Shown in pieces: positions 1 to 7,454 of a DNA stretch of 64,000 bases. Location: the NCBI GenBank assembly GCA_040274725.1, contig JBEMAQ010000004.1:1-64000 (forward strand). Direction: 5' to 3'. The stretch is from Solibacillus sp040274725 (GTDB lineage: Bacteria > Bacillota > Bacilli > Bacillales_A > Planococcaceae). Under the pieces are notes generated by a model, which saw only the letters and a program-made list of their open reading frames with translations, ran no database searches and was not told the DNA's origin. The position numbers and the translations under genes are program-made. Each line of letters begins with the position of its first letter. Position 1 is the stretch's first letter.

Positions 1-2
1 AT

Positions 3-46
3 ACCTGTGAATAGCACACTCTTTTTCAAGTGTCCTATCCACAGGT
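3..46 (-). terminator. Probable terminator of the metK-spe operon
   Basis: A long interrupted hairpin lies just downstream of the speE stop codon. The outer arms ACCTGTG/CACAGGT, inner ATAG/CTAT and CACT/AGTG pair around an A-rich loop. The expected U-run would lie beyond the window edge, so the call rests on the stem and its position. Confidence 0.55.
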
Positions 47-74
47 ACCATATTAACTCTAGTTTCCCTCCACT

Positions 75-926
75 CTATTCTTTTGCTAACTTCTCTTTCA
101 CAAATGTCGGCAACATAAACGCCCCAACATGTAAATCCGTATTATAATATTTCGTTTTCAGGCCAAATTCTTCCCACTTCGCTGCTTGCACATCTTTAAT
201 TGGGTGAAGTGCTTTTGACGCAAAGCCAAACAGCCAGTGCCCTGATGGATAGGTCGGCATATGGAATTGGTACACGCTTGCCACCGGGAAAATGTTTTTG
301 ATTTTCGAGTGCGCTTTACGCATATTTTCTGCGTATTCCGCAAAATAAGGTGATTCATGCTGATTAATTAAAATCCCGTTATCGTTTAGCACGCGGTAGC
401 ATTCCTTGTAAAACGCTGTTGTAAACAGGCCTTCCCCAACGGAAATTGGGTCAGTTGAATCGACTAAAATGAGGTCAAATGATTTGTCTGCTGCGTTTTT
501 CACGTAAGCTAGACCGTCATCAAAAATCATTTCCATACGTGGGTCTTCTTCTACACCCGCTGCTGTGATTGGTAAATATTTTTGGCTTAGGCGAAATACT
601 AGCTCGTCGATTTCTACCATTACAACTTGCTCTACTGATTTGTAGCGGAGTACCTCGCGCGCTGTACCACCGTCACCACCGCCGATAATTAACACCTTTT
701 TGATATCTGGGTTCGTTGCGAATGCTGGGTGTGTAATCATATCGTGATACACAAACTCATCCTTCTCATTGACCATCATTAAACCGTCTAGTGTGAAAAA
801 TGTACCGAAATCATCGCCCTTATAAAAGTCGATTTTTTGGAATGGTGATTCCTCGCTGCATAACTGTTCATTATAACGAAGTGAAAATTTACAATCCTCA
901 CTCCACTGTTCTGTATACCATTTCAT
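75..926 (-). CDS. speE: Spermidine synthase
   Basis: Transfers the aminopropyl group of decarboxylated SAM to putrescine, giving spermidine and methylthioadenosine; cytosolic. The 283-residue length is normal for bacterial SpeE. The Rossmann-type methyltransferase fold shows the glycine-rich GGGDGG loop near residues 82-87, the acidic MVEID stretch and the LVDSTDP motif that holds the catalytic aspartate and amine-binding residues. It is the last gene of a tightly packed metK-speA-speD-speE unit, and its ATG overlaps the speD stop codon (TAATG), so translation is probably coupled. A hairpin terminator follows. The assignment is secure; the true amine acceptor (putrescine rather than cadaverine or another amine) is inferred. 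Confidence 0.95.
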   Translation of the reverse strand: MKWYTEQWSEDCKFSLRYNEQLCSEESPFQKIDFYKGDDFGTFFTLDGLMMVNEKDEFVYHDMITHPAFATNPDIKKVLIIGGGDGGTAREVLRYKSVEQVVMVEIDELVFRLSQKYLPITAAGVEEDPRMEMIFDDGLAYVKNAADKSFDLILVDSTDPISVGEGLFTTAFYKECYRVLNDNGILINQHESPYFAEYAENMRKAHSKIKNIFPVASVYQFHMPTYPSGHWLFGFASKALHPIKDVQAAKWEEFGLKTKYYNTDLHVGAFMLPTFVKEKLAKE

Positions 927-1360
927 TAAACTGCTGCCTCCACGATTTCTTGCTTCACTGAAATTTGTTCAATTTCTTGCTCTGCGAATTGGCGGATTTT
1001 ATCAGCCATGCCGCGTGGTACTTCAAATGACTCTGTCTTTTTCGCTTGTAATTTCTTTTCTAAGTACTCTGCTGCTTTCCATGGGCTTACTGAGTCGCCG
1101 CACGTGTATACATCCACTGAAGCGAAGCCATATTCTGGCCATGTGTGAATTGTTAAATGTGATTCTGCAATAATAACTGCGCCTGATACACCGTACGGAT
1201 TAAAGTGGTGGAAGCAAGATTCGACAATTGTTGCACCTGAGTAGTCTGCAGCCTCGTTCATAAATTGCTCGATTAATTTGTTTTGCTCAATAATTTCTGC
1301 TGGGCAGCCGTAAAATTCGATTAATACGTGTCGTCCTAATGTTGATAATTCAATGCTCAT
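926..1360 (-). CDS. speD: S-adenosylmethionine decarboxylase proenzyme, prokaryotic class 1B
   Basis: Makes decarboxylated SAM, the aminopropyl donor for SpeE. At 144 residues it has the size of the short Bacillus/Thermotoga-type proenzyme. The autocleavage site is the Glu-Ser pair in AESHLTIHTWPE (about residues 66-67), where the serine becomes the pyruvoyl group. The conserved cysteine in DVYTCGD follows. The C-terminal 25 residues are a less conserved tail. The start codon follows the speA stop codon directly, and the ribosome binding site GGAGGAG lies inside the last codons of speA. This indicates a single transcript and coupled translation. Confidence 0.95.
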   Translation of the reverse strand: MSIELSTLGRHVLIEFYGCPAEIIEQNKLIEQFMNEAADYSGATIVESCFHHFNPYGVSGAVIIAESHLTIHTWPEYGFASVDVYTCGDSVSPWKAAEYLEKKLQAKKTESFEVPRGMADKIRQFAEQEIEQISVKQEIVEAAV

Positions 1361-2854
1361 TTATTTATCTCCTCCAATTACAGTAATTGTATTTTTTTCG
1401 TCTGTTTCAATCAAAACATTGCCAATATTTCGACTATAAAAGTCGTAAAGTTCCACTGCATTTGCCGAAATAACCTCGCCTGGAATAATCAGTGGAATCC
1501 CTGGTGGGTAAATCATGACGGAATCTGCGCTTACACGTCCGATTGCGTCGTATATATTCACAATTTCATGTGGCTTCTGACTCGCTTCTTGCGGTGTCAT
1601 CGCCAGTTCGTTCATTTCATGATTGACAACGGATTGCATGCCGATTGCCACGTCTTTTGCATACAATAGCTCAATTTGCCTCAAGGCACGTACTAATCTA
1701 TCAATTGTCTGAAAATTATCTTGATAACTAATGACACACATGACGGTATAGCCTTCTGCGAGCTCTGCCTGAATGTTAAATTGCTGTTTCAGTAATGTGT
1801 AAACTTCAAAGCCAGTTAGCCCTAAATCATTTACACGAATAACAAGTTTCGTCCAATCATATCGTTGCCCAAAGTGTGCTTTCACATAATCTGCCTTAAG
1901 CACCTCGTATTTCGAACCATGCTCAATTTCATCTATTGCCTGCATGACGATTGGTTGTAAGTTTTCAAAGCGCTCACGCCCGTAAAGTGCTAGCTCACGT
2001 CTTGCCACATCAAGCGAGCTCATCAGTAAATAGCTTGCACTTGTCGTTTGCAGCATGTTCAGCGTTTTTTGCATATGTGATGGACTCAGTCTCTTGTCCT
2101 GCAAGAGTAGTAATGAGCTTTGTGTCAATGAACCGCCTGTTTTATGCATGCTCATCGTCACCGCATCCGCACCTGCCGTAATCGCATCGACTGCATTCGG
2201 TAGCATGCTAAGATGCGCGCCGTGTGCACTATCTACTAACACAACAACATTTTGTGCATGGGCAAGCTCGCAAATTGTCCGAAGCTCATTCATCGCGCCA
2301 AAATACGTTGGGTACGTGACAAGTATCGCCTTTGCCTGCGGGTTTTCTTCGAGTGCACGTTTTACCTGCCCCACCGAAATACCATGCGCTATACCAAAAT
2401 GTGCATCAATTTCTGGCTGGATAAATACCGGTCTTGCACCACTTAATAAAATGCCGTTCATGACCGATTTATGACAGTTGCGTGGGACGATCAGTGTATC
2501 ACCCTGCTTACACGTTGCTAAAATCATCGCTAAAATACCGACTGTTGTACCGTTTACTAAAAAGTACGCATGACTTGCGCCAAATGCTTGTGCAGCGAGT
2601 TCCTGTGCTTCTTTAATCACACTTTCCGGATGGCTAAGGAGATCGAGCTCCTGCATCGAGTTGGCGTCCATTTTTAGCGTCATATTTCCGAGCGTCGCAT
2701 GCAGTGGATGCATATCAAGCCCGCGCTTATGTCCTGGTACATCAAATGACGTGACGTCACTATTTGCATAGTTTACGAGTGCCTCATACAGTGGCATGCG
2801 GTCCTGTGCTTTAGCAAACTGTGCGTTTGCTAAAGCAATCAACTGACCCTGCAT
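1361..2854 (-). CDS. speA: PLP-dependent arginine/lysine/ornithine decarboxylase
   Basis: A fold-type I decarboxylase of the Orn/Lys/Arg family (497 residues, close to Bacillus SpeA). The N-terminal DVPGHKRG motif, the DSAHGAH segment with the cofactor-contacting aspartate, and MSMHKTGG with the PLP-binding lysine are visible. The C-terminal domain begins around residue 400. It feeds the polyamine pathway encoded around it. If it is an arginine decarboxylase, as in Bacillus, the product agmatine needs an agmatinase (SpeB), which is not in this window. If it acts on ornithine, the operon alone would complete spermidine synthesis. Sequence alone does not settle the substrate. It overlaps the metK stop codon by one base (TAATG). 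Confidence 0.88.
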   Translation of the reverse strand: MQGQLIALANAQFAKAQDRMPLYEALVNYANSDVTSFDVPGHKRGLDMHPLHATLGNMTLKMDANSMQELDLLSHPESVIKEAQELAAQAFGASHAYFLVNGTTVGILAMILATCKQGDTLIVPRNCHKSVMNGILLSGARPVFIQPEIDAHFGIAHGISVGQVKRALEENPQAKAILVTYPTYFGAMNELRTICELAHAQNVVVLVDSAHGAHLSMLPNAVDAITAGADAVTMSMHKTGGSLTQSSLLLLQDKRLSPSHMQKTLNMLQTTSASYLLMSSLDVARRELALYGRERFENLQPIVMQAIDEIEHGSKYEVLKADYVKAHFGQRYDWTKLVIRVNDLGLTGFEVYTLLKQQFNIQAELAEGYTVMCVISYQDNFQTIDRLVRALRQIELLYAKDVAIGMQSVVNHEMNELAMTPQEASQKPHEIVNIYDAIGRVSADSVMIYPPGIPLIIPGEVISANAVELYDFYSRNIGNVLIETDEKNTITVIGGDK

Positions 2855-4029
2855 TACTGCCCCTGTGCAACTGTTAATAGTTGCTTCAGTTCAGACACTT
2901 TGTCTAGTCTTTCCCAAGGTACATTTAGCTCGCTGCGGCCCATATGTCCGTATGCGGCTACTTGTTTATATTGTGGTTTACGTAAATCAAGCATGTTAAT
3001 AATGCCATTCGGTGTTAAGTCAAAAATTTCGCGAATCGCACGTGTAATTTGGTCATTTGCAACATGTGCTGTACCAAATGTTTCCACTGCAATACTAATT
3101 GGTTCACTTACGCCGATTGCATATGAAAGCTGAATTTCACATTTATCTGCAAGACCTGCTGCTACGACGTTTTTCGCTACGTAGCGTGCTGCGTATGCTG
3201 CTGAGCGGTCTACCTTCGTGCAGTCCTTACCAGAAAATGCGCCTCCACCATGACGAGCTGCGCCGCCATATGTATCAACAATAATTTTGCGTCCCGTTAA
3301 ACCTGCATCTCCGTGTGGTCCGCCTACAACAAAGCGTCCAGTTGGATTAATTAAAATACGGAAGTCGACATTCATACCGAATTCGTCGGCTATTACCTTA
3401 ATAATATGCGCTGTCACATATTCCTTAAATGCTTGTTCTTCAAAATCTTCATCGTGCTGAATTGACATGAGCACTGTGTCGATTTTTGGCGCTTGTGCGT
3501 CCGTGTAATCAATCGTTACTTGTGACTTCATATCGGGGCGTGCCCATTTGAATTCACCTGATTTACGTAATTTACTTGCACGGTTTACAAGCTCATGTGC
3601 CATTTGAATTGCAAGTGGCATATAGTCCTTCGTTTCGTTCGTCGCAAAGCCAAACATAATGCCTTGATCCCCTGCACCGACATCACTTGTATCACTTGAA
3701 GCGTCAACACCCTGCGCGATATCTGGTGATTGTGTATGTACAAGTACTTGTACATTACAATGTGCTGCGTCAATGCCAAATTTGTCATCCGTGTAGCCAA
3801 TGTCAGCTAATGTATCACGGGCGATTTTTTCGTAGTCAAGCACGGCAGTTGTCGTGATTTCTCCACCAACAATAACTGTGTTTGTCGTTGTGAATACCTC
3901 ACAAGCAACGCGTGACAGTGGGTCTTGCGCTAATGCAGCGTCAAGCACTGCGTCGGAAATTTGATCTGCGATTTTATCTGGATGTCCTTCCGATACGGAC
4001 TCCGATGTGAATAATACCTTTTCTAACAA
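2854..4029 (-). CDS. metK: S-adenosylmethionine synthetase
   Basis: Forms SAM from methionine and ATP as a cytosolic tetramer. The 391 residues carry the family signatures: GHPDKIAD near the N-terminus, GAGDQGIMFG (methionine-binding loop region) near residue 117, and the phosphate-binding GGGAFSGKD near residue 265. It is first in an operon with the complete SAM-to-spermidine branch (speA, speD, speE), so SAM supply is genetically tied to polyamine output. Elsewhere metK is usually alone. A structured leader with an intrinsic terminator lies 150-330 bases upstream and a promoter about 350 bases upstream, so transcription is probably attenuated. Confidence 0.97.
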   Translation of the reverse strand: MLEKVLFTSESVSEGHPDKIADQISDAVLDAALAQDPLSRVACEVFTTTNTVIVGGEITTTAVLDYEKIARDTLADIGYTDDKFGIDAAHCNVQVLVHTQSPDIAQGVDASSDTSDVGAGDQGIMFGFATNETKDYMPLAIQMAHELVNRASKLRKSGEFKWARPDMKSQVTIDYTDAQAPKIDTVLMSIQHDEDFEEQAFKEYVTAHIIKVIADEFGMNVDFRILINPTGRFVVGGPHGDAGLTGRKIIVDTYGGAARHGGGAFSGKDCTKVDRSAAYAARYVAKNVVAAGLADKCEIQLSYAIGVSEPISIAVETFGTAHVANDQITRAIREIFDLTPNGIINMLDLRKPQYKQVAAYGHMGRSELNVPWERLDKVSELKQLLTVAQGQ

Positions 4030-4177
4030 TTTTAACTTCTCCTAACGTGTGTAAAATCAATGACGCTGGGTGCATCATTGGTTTCAGACAAAAGTCTGGA
4101 TTGCTGATTTTAGTAAAAACCCCGCCTCAAAAGTACTAAAAAATGGTTCTTTTACTAAATTCAGATAAAATTAGGCA

Positions 4178-4210
4178 CAAAAAAAGCTCACCCAATGTTA
4201 AGGAAAGCTT
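4178..4210 (-). terminator. Intrinsic terminator in the metK leader
   Basis: On the minus strand, AAGCTTTCC pairs with GGGTGAGCTT (one mismatch, one G-U) and is followed by a T7 run. It sits between the structured leader RNA and metK, where the expression platform of a transcriptional riboswitch would be. Confidence 0.75.
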
Positions 4211-4232
4211 CGAAAAAGTATCAGCTGCTGTT

Positions 4233-4354
4233 CCTCTTATTGTTCACAAATTGCTTTGTGCTCAGGTTCGGCCCACAGGATTTCACCCTGCTCGAATAAA
4301 ATTGTTTGGCCACCGCATCTTCGACCCCTCGTCTCAGCGGTTATTAATAAGAGC
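4233..4354 (-). ncRNA. Structured metK leader RNA, candidate riboswitch of unassigned class
   Basis: Read on the minus strand, about 120 bases are closed by an 8-bp stem CTCTTATT/AATAAGAG. Inside are three elements. A CCGC/GCGG helix is interrupted by a purine-rich internal loop and capped by GAC/GGTC. A CAGG-GTGAAAT-CCTG hairpin recalls the GGUGAAAUCC hairpin seen in FMN and cobalamin riboswitches. A perfect CACAAA-GCAA-TTTGTG hairpin is third. A terminator follows. In Bacillus, metK is controlled by the S-box (SAM-I) riboswitch, but the conserved S-box GGAGGGA and GGCAACC signatures are not readable here. It could be a strongly diverged SAM-I, another known class I do not recognise, or a new one. 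Confidence 0.6.
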
Positions 4355-4376
4355 TATATTCTTTATGTCGAGATTC

Positions 4377-4405
4377 ATACTAAGTTATAAAGGTTTTAGT
4401 GTCAA
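4377..4405 (-). promoter_or_regulatory. SigA-type promoter of the metK-spe operon
   Basis: On the minus strand there is a perfect -35 TTGACA, a 17-base spacer and -10 TAGTAT. Transcription would begin about 15 bases before the closing stem of the leader RNA, which fits a leader-controlled operon. Confidence 0.75.
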
Positions 4406-4439
4406 CACATTTTGTAATAATTTTTTTAGATAGTTTTCT

Positions 4440-4747
4440 ACATAACCTCTTTACTTCGCTTGAAATTACTAAATTATACTTTTTACTGAACCTCAATTAA
4501 CATACAGATAAATGCATAAAAATTCATAATCCCAACTATTTATTTATAATAGAAGAAAGCATGTTTCATTTTCTACAATTTCTCCTATTTTCAACAATCA
4601 TTACTCACAGAAAGAAAAGTTTCCTGAAAATTATTTCTCATCCTGTCGTTTCAAAAATGATCCTCGTCGCCATTAAAGTTCTAAAATTCTAAATTATTAA
4701 TCGCCTATTATTCCAGTACATTTTTTGCGATTTTTAACAAAAACAAG
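4440..4747. other. AT-rich intergenic stretch without recognised genes
   Basis: About 300 bases between the metK promoter and the SLH gene terminator. It is strongly AT-rich with stops in all frames. I see no conserved element in it. Confidence 0.5.
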
Positions 4748-4780
4748 GCAGATGAAAGAAATTTTTTCCCTTTCGTCTGC
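4748..4780 (-). terminator. Terminator of the SLH-domain gene
   Basis: On the minus strand GCAGACGAAAG pairs with CTTTCATCTGC (one mismatch) and is followed by CTTGTTTTTG, directly after the SLH gene stop codon. Confidence 0.7.
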
Positions 4781-4795
4781 TCGATTGCTCGATTA

Positions 4796-5929
4796 CTATT
4801 CAATTCGCTCTAATTCAAGTGTAGAATTCGAGAACAGCCCTGCAATAATCCCAATCTCTGGCACAATATAAAACACACGTTTTTGTGCTTCATCCTCAAA
4901 AAGGAATTCATCCTTAACAATTGTAACATTCGTATAAATTTGGTTATTAATTTTGTACATGCCGTTCGTTGTCGACACTGTCACTTTATGCGGAATGCTG
5001 TCATTTGAATCTTCATTTATTTCGTTAAAATAAAATTGCTTCCCTGTGTTTAGTGGATATTCTAAAACAAGTAGCCGTGAGTAGATGTCAAATGGCACAT
5101 CAAATTGCACATGGTGACTGCTTTCAAAATAGCCCATTTCAATATATTCATTTTCCGAATTCGTTAGCAGTAGCGAGCGATTAAAGCCGACATACGACGC
5201 AAAGCGAACATAATCGTACACTAACTCTTCATAGCCACCACCATGATAATGCCTGTAAACATACGTTTGCCCCTCCGCTTCTGGTACAAAGCCGGATGTT
5301 ATTTCTTCGCCACTCGGACGTGCCTGTGGTAATATGACACGTGTTAAAAACGATGCAAACTGCGCTCGTGTTAAGTTCGCTTTCGGATTAAATTTGCCGT
5401 TACTACCCGTTGTAATGTAGTTCGCTGCGAGTGCTTGTACGTCTTTATATGCCGCGTGTGTTTTCGAGATGTCGGAGAATTGCATACCTGACTCACCAGT
5501 TAAATCAAACGCACGCACTAGTGCATACGCCATTTCTTCACGTGTAATGCTAGCACCTGGCTTAAAGTATGTGCCCTTTTTAAAGAAGCCTTTTGCTACT
5601 GCAATTGCGATGTCATTGTACGCGCCATCCTTTTTCGTCACATCGACAAAGCCTGGATCTGTTGTCCTCTCCCCTTCAAGGCCGAGCGTACGAACGAGCA
5701 TCGTCGCGACTTGACGCTTCGTCACATCATTTGACGGTTTAAATTCATAAATCCACTCGTATGTCGTTGGATACCCCCGAATAATGCCTAAATCCGCTAA
5801 ATAATAGACATTGCTATAATGGGAATTTTCAATCGGCATGTCATCAAAATGAATATCCCACTCCGCTTTTCCTGATGGTTGAAATGATACAAAACCGAAA
5901 CATGCGACAATAATAAACCATTTTTTCAT
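4796..5929 (-). CDS. S-layer-homology domain protein, secreted
   Basis: A cell-surface protein of 377 residues. A signal peptide (MKKWFIIVACFGFVSFQ) is followed by three SLH domains, at about residues 25-85, 88-145 and 147-195. They have the typical F.D....(Y/A)...I..L...G and ITREE/LTRAQ signatures and would bind pyruvylated secondary wall polymer. The remaining C-terminal half, about 180 residues, matches nothing I recognise and looks beta-rich. I chose the ATG at 5929 because GGAGGG lies 7 bases upstream of it. The in-frame ATG two codons earlier is too close to that site. SLH anchoring is typical of Lysinibacillus and its relatives. The exported function is unknown. Confidence 0.85.
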   Translation of the reverse strand: MKKWFIIVACFGFVSFQPSGKAEWDIHFDDMPIENSHYSNVYYLADLGIIRGYPTTYEWIYEFKPSNDVTKRQVATMLVRTLGLEGERTTDPGFVDVTKKDGAYNDIAIAVAKGFFKKGTYFKPGASITREEMAYALVRAFDLTGESGMQFSDISKTHAAYKDVQALAANYITTGSNGKFNPKANLTRAQFASFLTRVILPQARPSGEEITSGFVPEAEGQTYVYRHYHGGGYEELVYDYVRFASYVGFNRSLLLTNSENEYIEMGYFESSHHVQFDVPFDIYSRLLVLEYPLNTGKQFYFNEINEDSNDSIPHKVTVSTTNGMYKINNQIYTNVTIVKDEFLFEDEAQKRVFYIVPEIGIIAGLFSNSTLELERIE

Positions 5930-6114
5930 CTGCATACCCTCCATTTATTAATAACTAGTAATATTCGATACAACTCTATTATTTCCTTCAAGCAGAAAAA
6001 CACGAACGACAAAAATTGCTTGAATTTTATACAGATTTCCCCATAACTTCCGTACTTTCTAATTAAAAATGATTTTTGTTCTTATTTCACACAAAATCTA
6101 TAATCATTATTGGT

Positions 6115-6278
6115 GTAGAGGCTGAAAATTTTATTGAGCCTACTGTCATTGAGGGCTCACAGCTAGACCTTGCAAAACCACTGTAGAAATTATTGACTTC
6201 GTTAAGGATGAAACGTTTAACCATGAATTCGATATAGTGCTATTATATGGAATTCTACTATTTTGTGGTAAAATTTAG
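6115..6278 (+). pseudogene. Short decayed coding remnant of unknown origin
   Basis: Two overlapping reading frames look protein-like: one reads up to DLAKP and then a stop, and the next frame continues TVEIIDFVKDE to a stop near 6278. A single frameshift would join them. There is no start codon or ribosome binding site. I cannot name the family. Confidence 0.3.
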
Positions 6279-6308
6279 ACTGATAACCTAATAAAGGAGT
6301 TGTTCACT

Positions 6309-7061
6309 ATGAATAATATGATTAGCCAATTAACAACACATACCTCTATCCGTCAATATGAGGATAAAGTAATTCCGCAACAAACGATTGATGCGATTTT
6401 AACAGCCACACAGCAAGCCCCCTCTTGGATTAACGGGCAACAAATGAGCATTATTCGCGTAACCGATCAGACAAAGCGTGCGAAATTACAGGAGCTTGCA
6501 GGTAATCAAAGCTATGTTGGGGCTGCACCTGAGTTTTGGGTATTTTGTTTAGACTTTTACCGTACTGCAAAAGCATGTGAAATAGAAGGCAAGCCGTTTG
6601 CCGCCTATGAAAATATCGACTTACTTTTTGTCGGCGCAACCGATGTCGGTATTGCACTCGGTACAGCGGTTGCAGCGGCTGAAAGCTTCGGGCTTGGTAC
6701 GGTGGCGATTGGTGGTGTGCGACGTGACGCGCAGGCGGTTATTGACTTACTTGAACTGCCAAGCTACGTTTACCCGGTGTCTGGCCTCTGTCTTGGCTAC
6801 CCAGCAGAAGCACCTGCCATTAAGCCGCGCTTACCACAGCACGCTGTTGTGTTTGAAAATACATATAACAACAAGCTGAATGAAGAAATCGCGCGTTATA
6901 ACGAAACATTCTCAAGCTATATGACCGAACGTACAAATGGCACAACCACAGCCAACTGGACGAGCGGTGTCGCGGCATTTTACTGTGAGCCCTTTTACCG
7001 CGGTAATAGCTATGCGGATGCGGAGCCGATTTTAAAGGCGCAAGGATTCCTCAAAAAGTAA
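6309..7061 (+). CDS. NADPH-dependent nitroreductase / flavin oxidoreductase, NfrA type
   Basis: An FMN-binding oxidoreductase of the NfsA/NfrA (FRP) family, 250 residues, which is the usual length. Such enzymes reduce FMN, quinones, nitroaromatics or disulfides with NADPH. Visible features are the N-terminal HTSIRQYEDKVIP motif, QQAPSWINGQQ, and GLGTVAIGGVRR followed by the P-V-S-G-L-C-L-G-Y-P stretch that contacts FMN. The start is the ATG at 6309, 9 bases after AAAGGAG, rather than the TTG at 6300. It is monocistronic, followed by a strong bidirectional hairpin. The physiological substrate is not deducible. Confidence 0.88.
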   Translation: MNNMISQLTTHTSIRQYEDKVIPQQTIDAILTATQQAPSWINGQQMSIIRVTDQTKRAKLQELAGNQSYVGAAPEFWVFCLDFYRTAKACEIEGKPFAAYENIDLLFVGATDVGIALGTAVAAAESFGLGTVAIGGVRRDAQAVIDLLELPSYVYPVSGLCLGYPAEAPAIKPRLPQHAVVFENTYNNKLNEEIARYNETFSSYMTERTNGTTTANWTSGVAAFYCEPFYRGNSYADAEPILKAQGFLKK

Positions 7062-7219
7062 AATTAACCGAGTTAGCTTATGCAACAAAGCAAAAAGTGC
7101 ACTTTACACCTGTATCAAAAGGAAGTGCACTACATATAGAAGAATCCTTTCTAGAGGTTAGTGTTCGGACGTAATAATCTTAATAGAAATGGATTGTTTT
7201 TCATCTTTTATAAAAAAAG
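7062..7219. other. Intergenic stretch with a possible coding scrap
   Basis: After the nitroreductase an open frame without a start codon runs to about 7173 (including KVHFTPVSKGSALHIEES). It may be a decayed fragment. It has no ribosome binding site and I cannot identify it. Confidence 0.25.
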
Positions 7220-7261
7220 AATCCCACAGGAAAGCCGACAAGTCCGCTTTCCTGTGGGATT
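7220..7261. terminator. Strong bidirectional terminator
   Basis: A perfect 16-bp inverted repeat (AATCCCACAGGAAAGC and its complement) with a 10-base loop. A T-run follows on both sides, longer on the minus strand. It separates the convergent nitroreductase and the aldehyde dehydrogenase operon. About 190 bases of untranslated DNA lie between it and the dehydrogenase stop codon. Confidence 0.9.
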
Positions 7262-7454
7262 TTATGTTGGTTGGTAATTATCTAGGAGAGCGATTTTTGC
7301 AGTAAATAACTCCCGTAGCAACTACTCCTAGACGTGGCAATAACCCTTCTCGCAATAAGCATGCCGTTCCTTATGAAGTGTGTAAGTAAATAGTTCAACT
7401 CTAAATCAAAACCCTGCCCTTTTGATTCACCTGTCAGTTGCTTCTTTACACCGT

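Noticed and set aside
4233..4354. Calling the metK leader an ordinary SAM-I (S-box) riboswitch
   Set aside because: The expected GGAGGGA, GGCAACC and P3/J3-4 signatures are not readable; only general topology and a closing stem with a CUUAU core are similar. Left as an unassigned structured leader.
4143..4433. Plus-strand open frame of 96 codons upstream of metK
   Set aside because: It lies entirely across the metK promoter, leader RNA and terminator, with no ribosome binding site.
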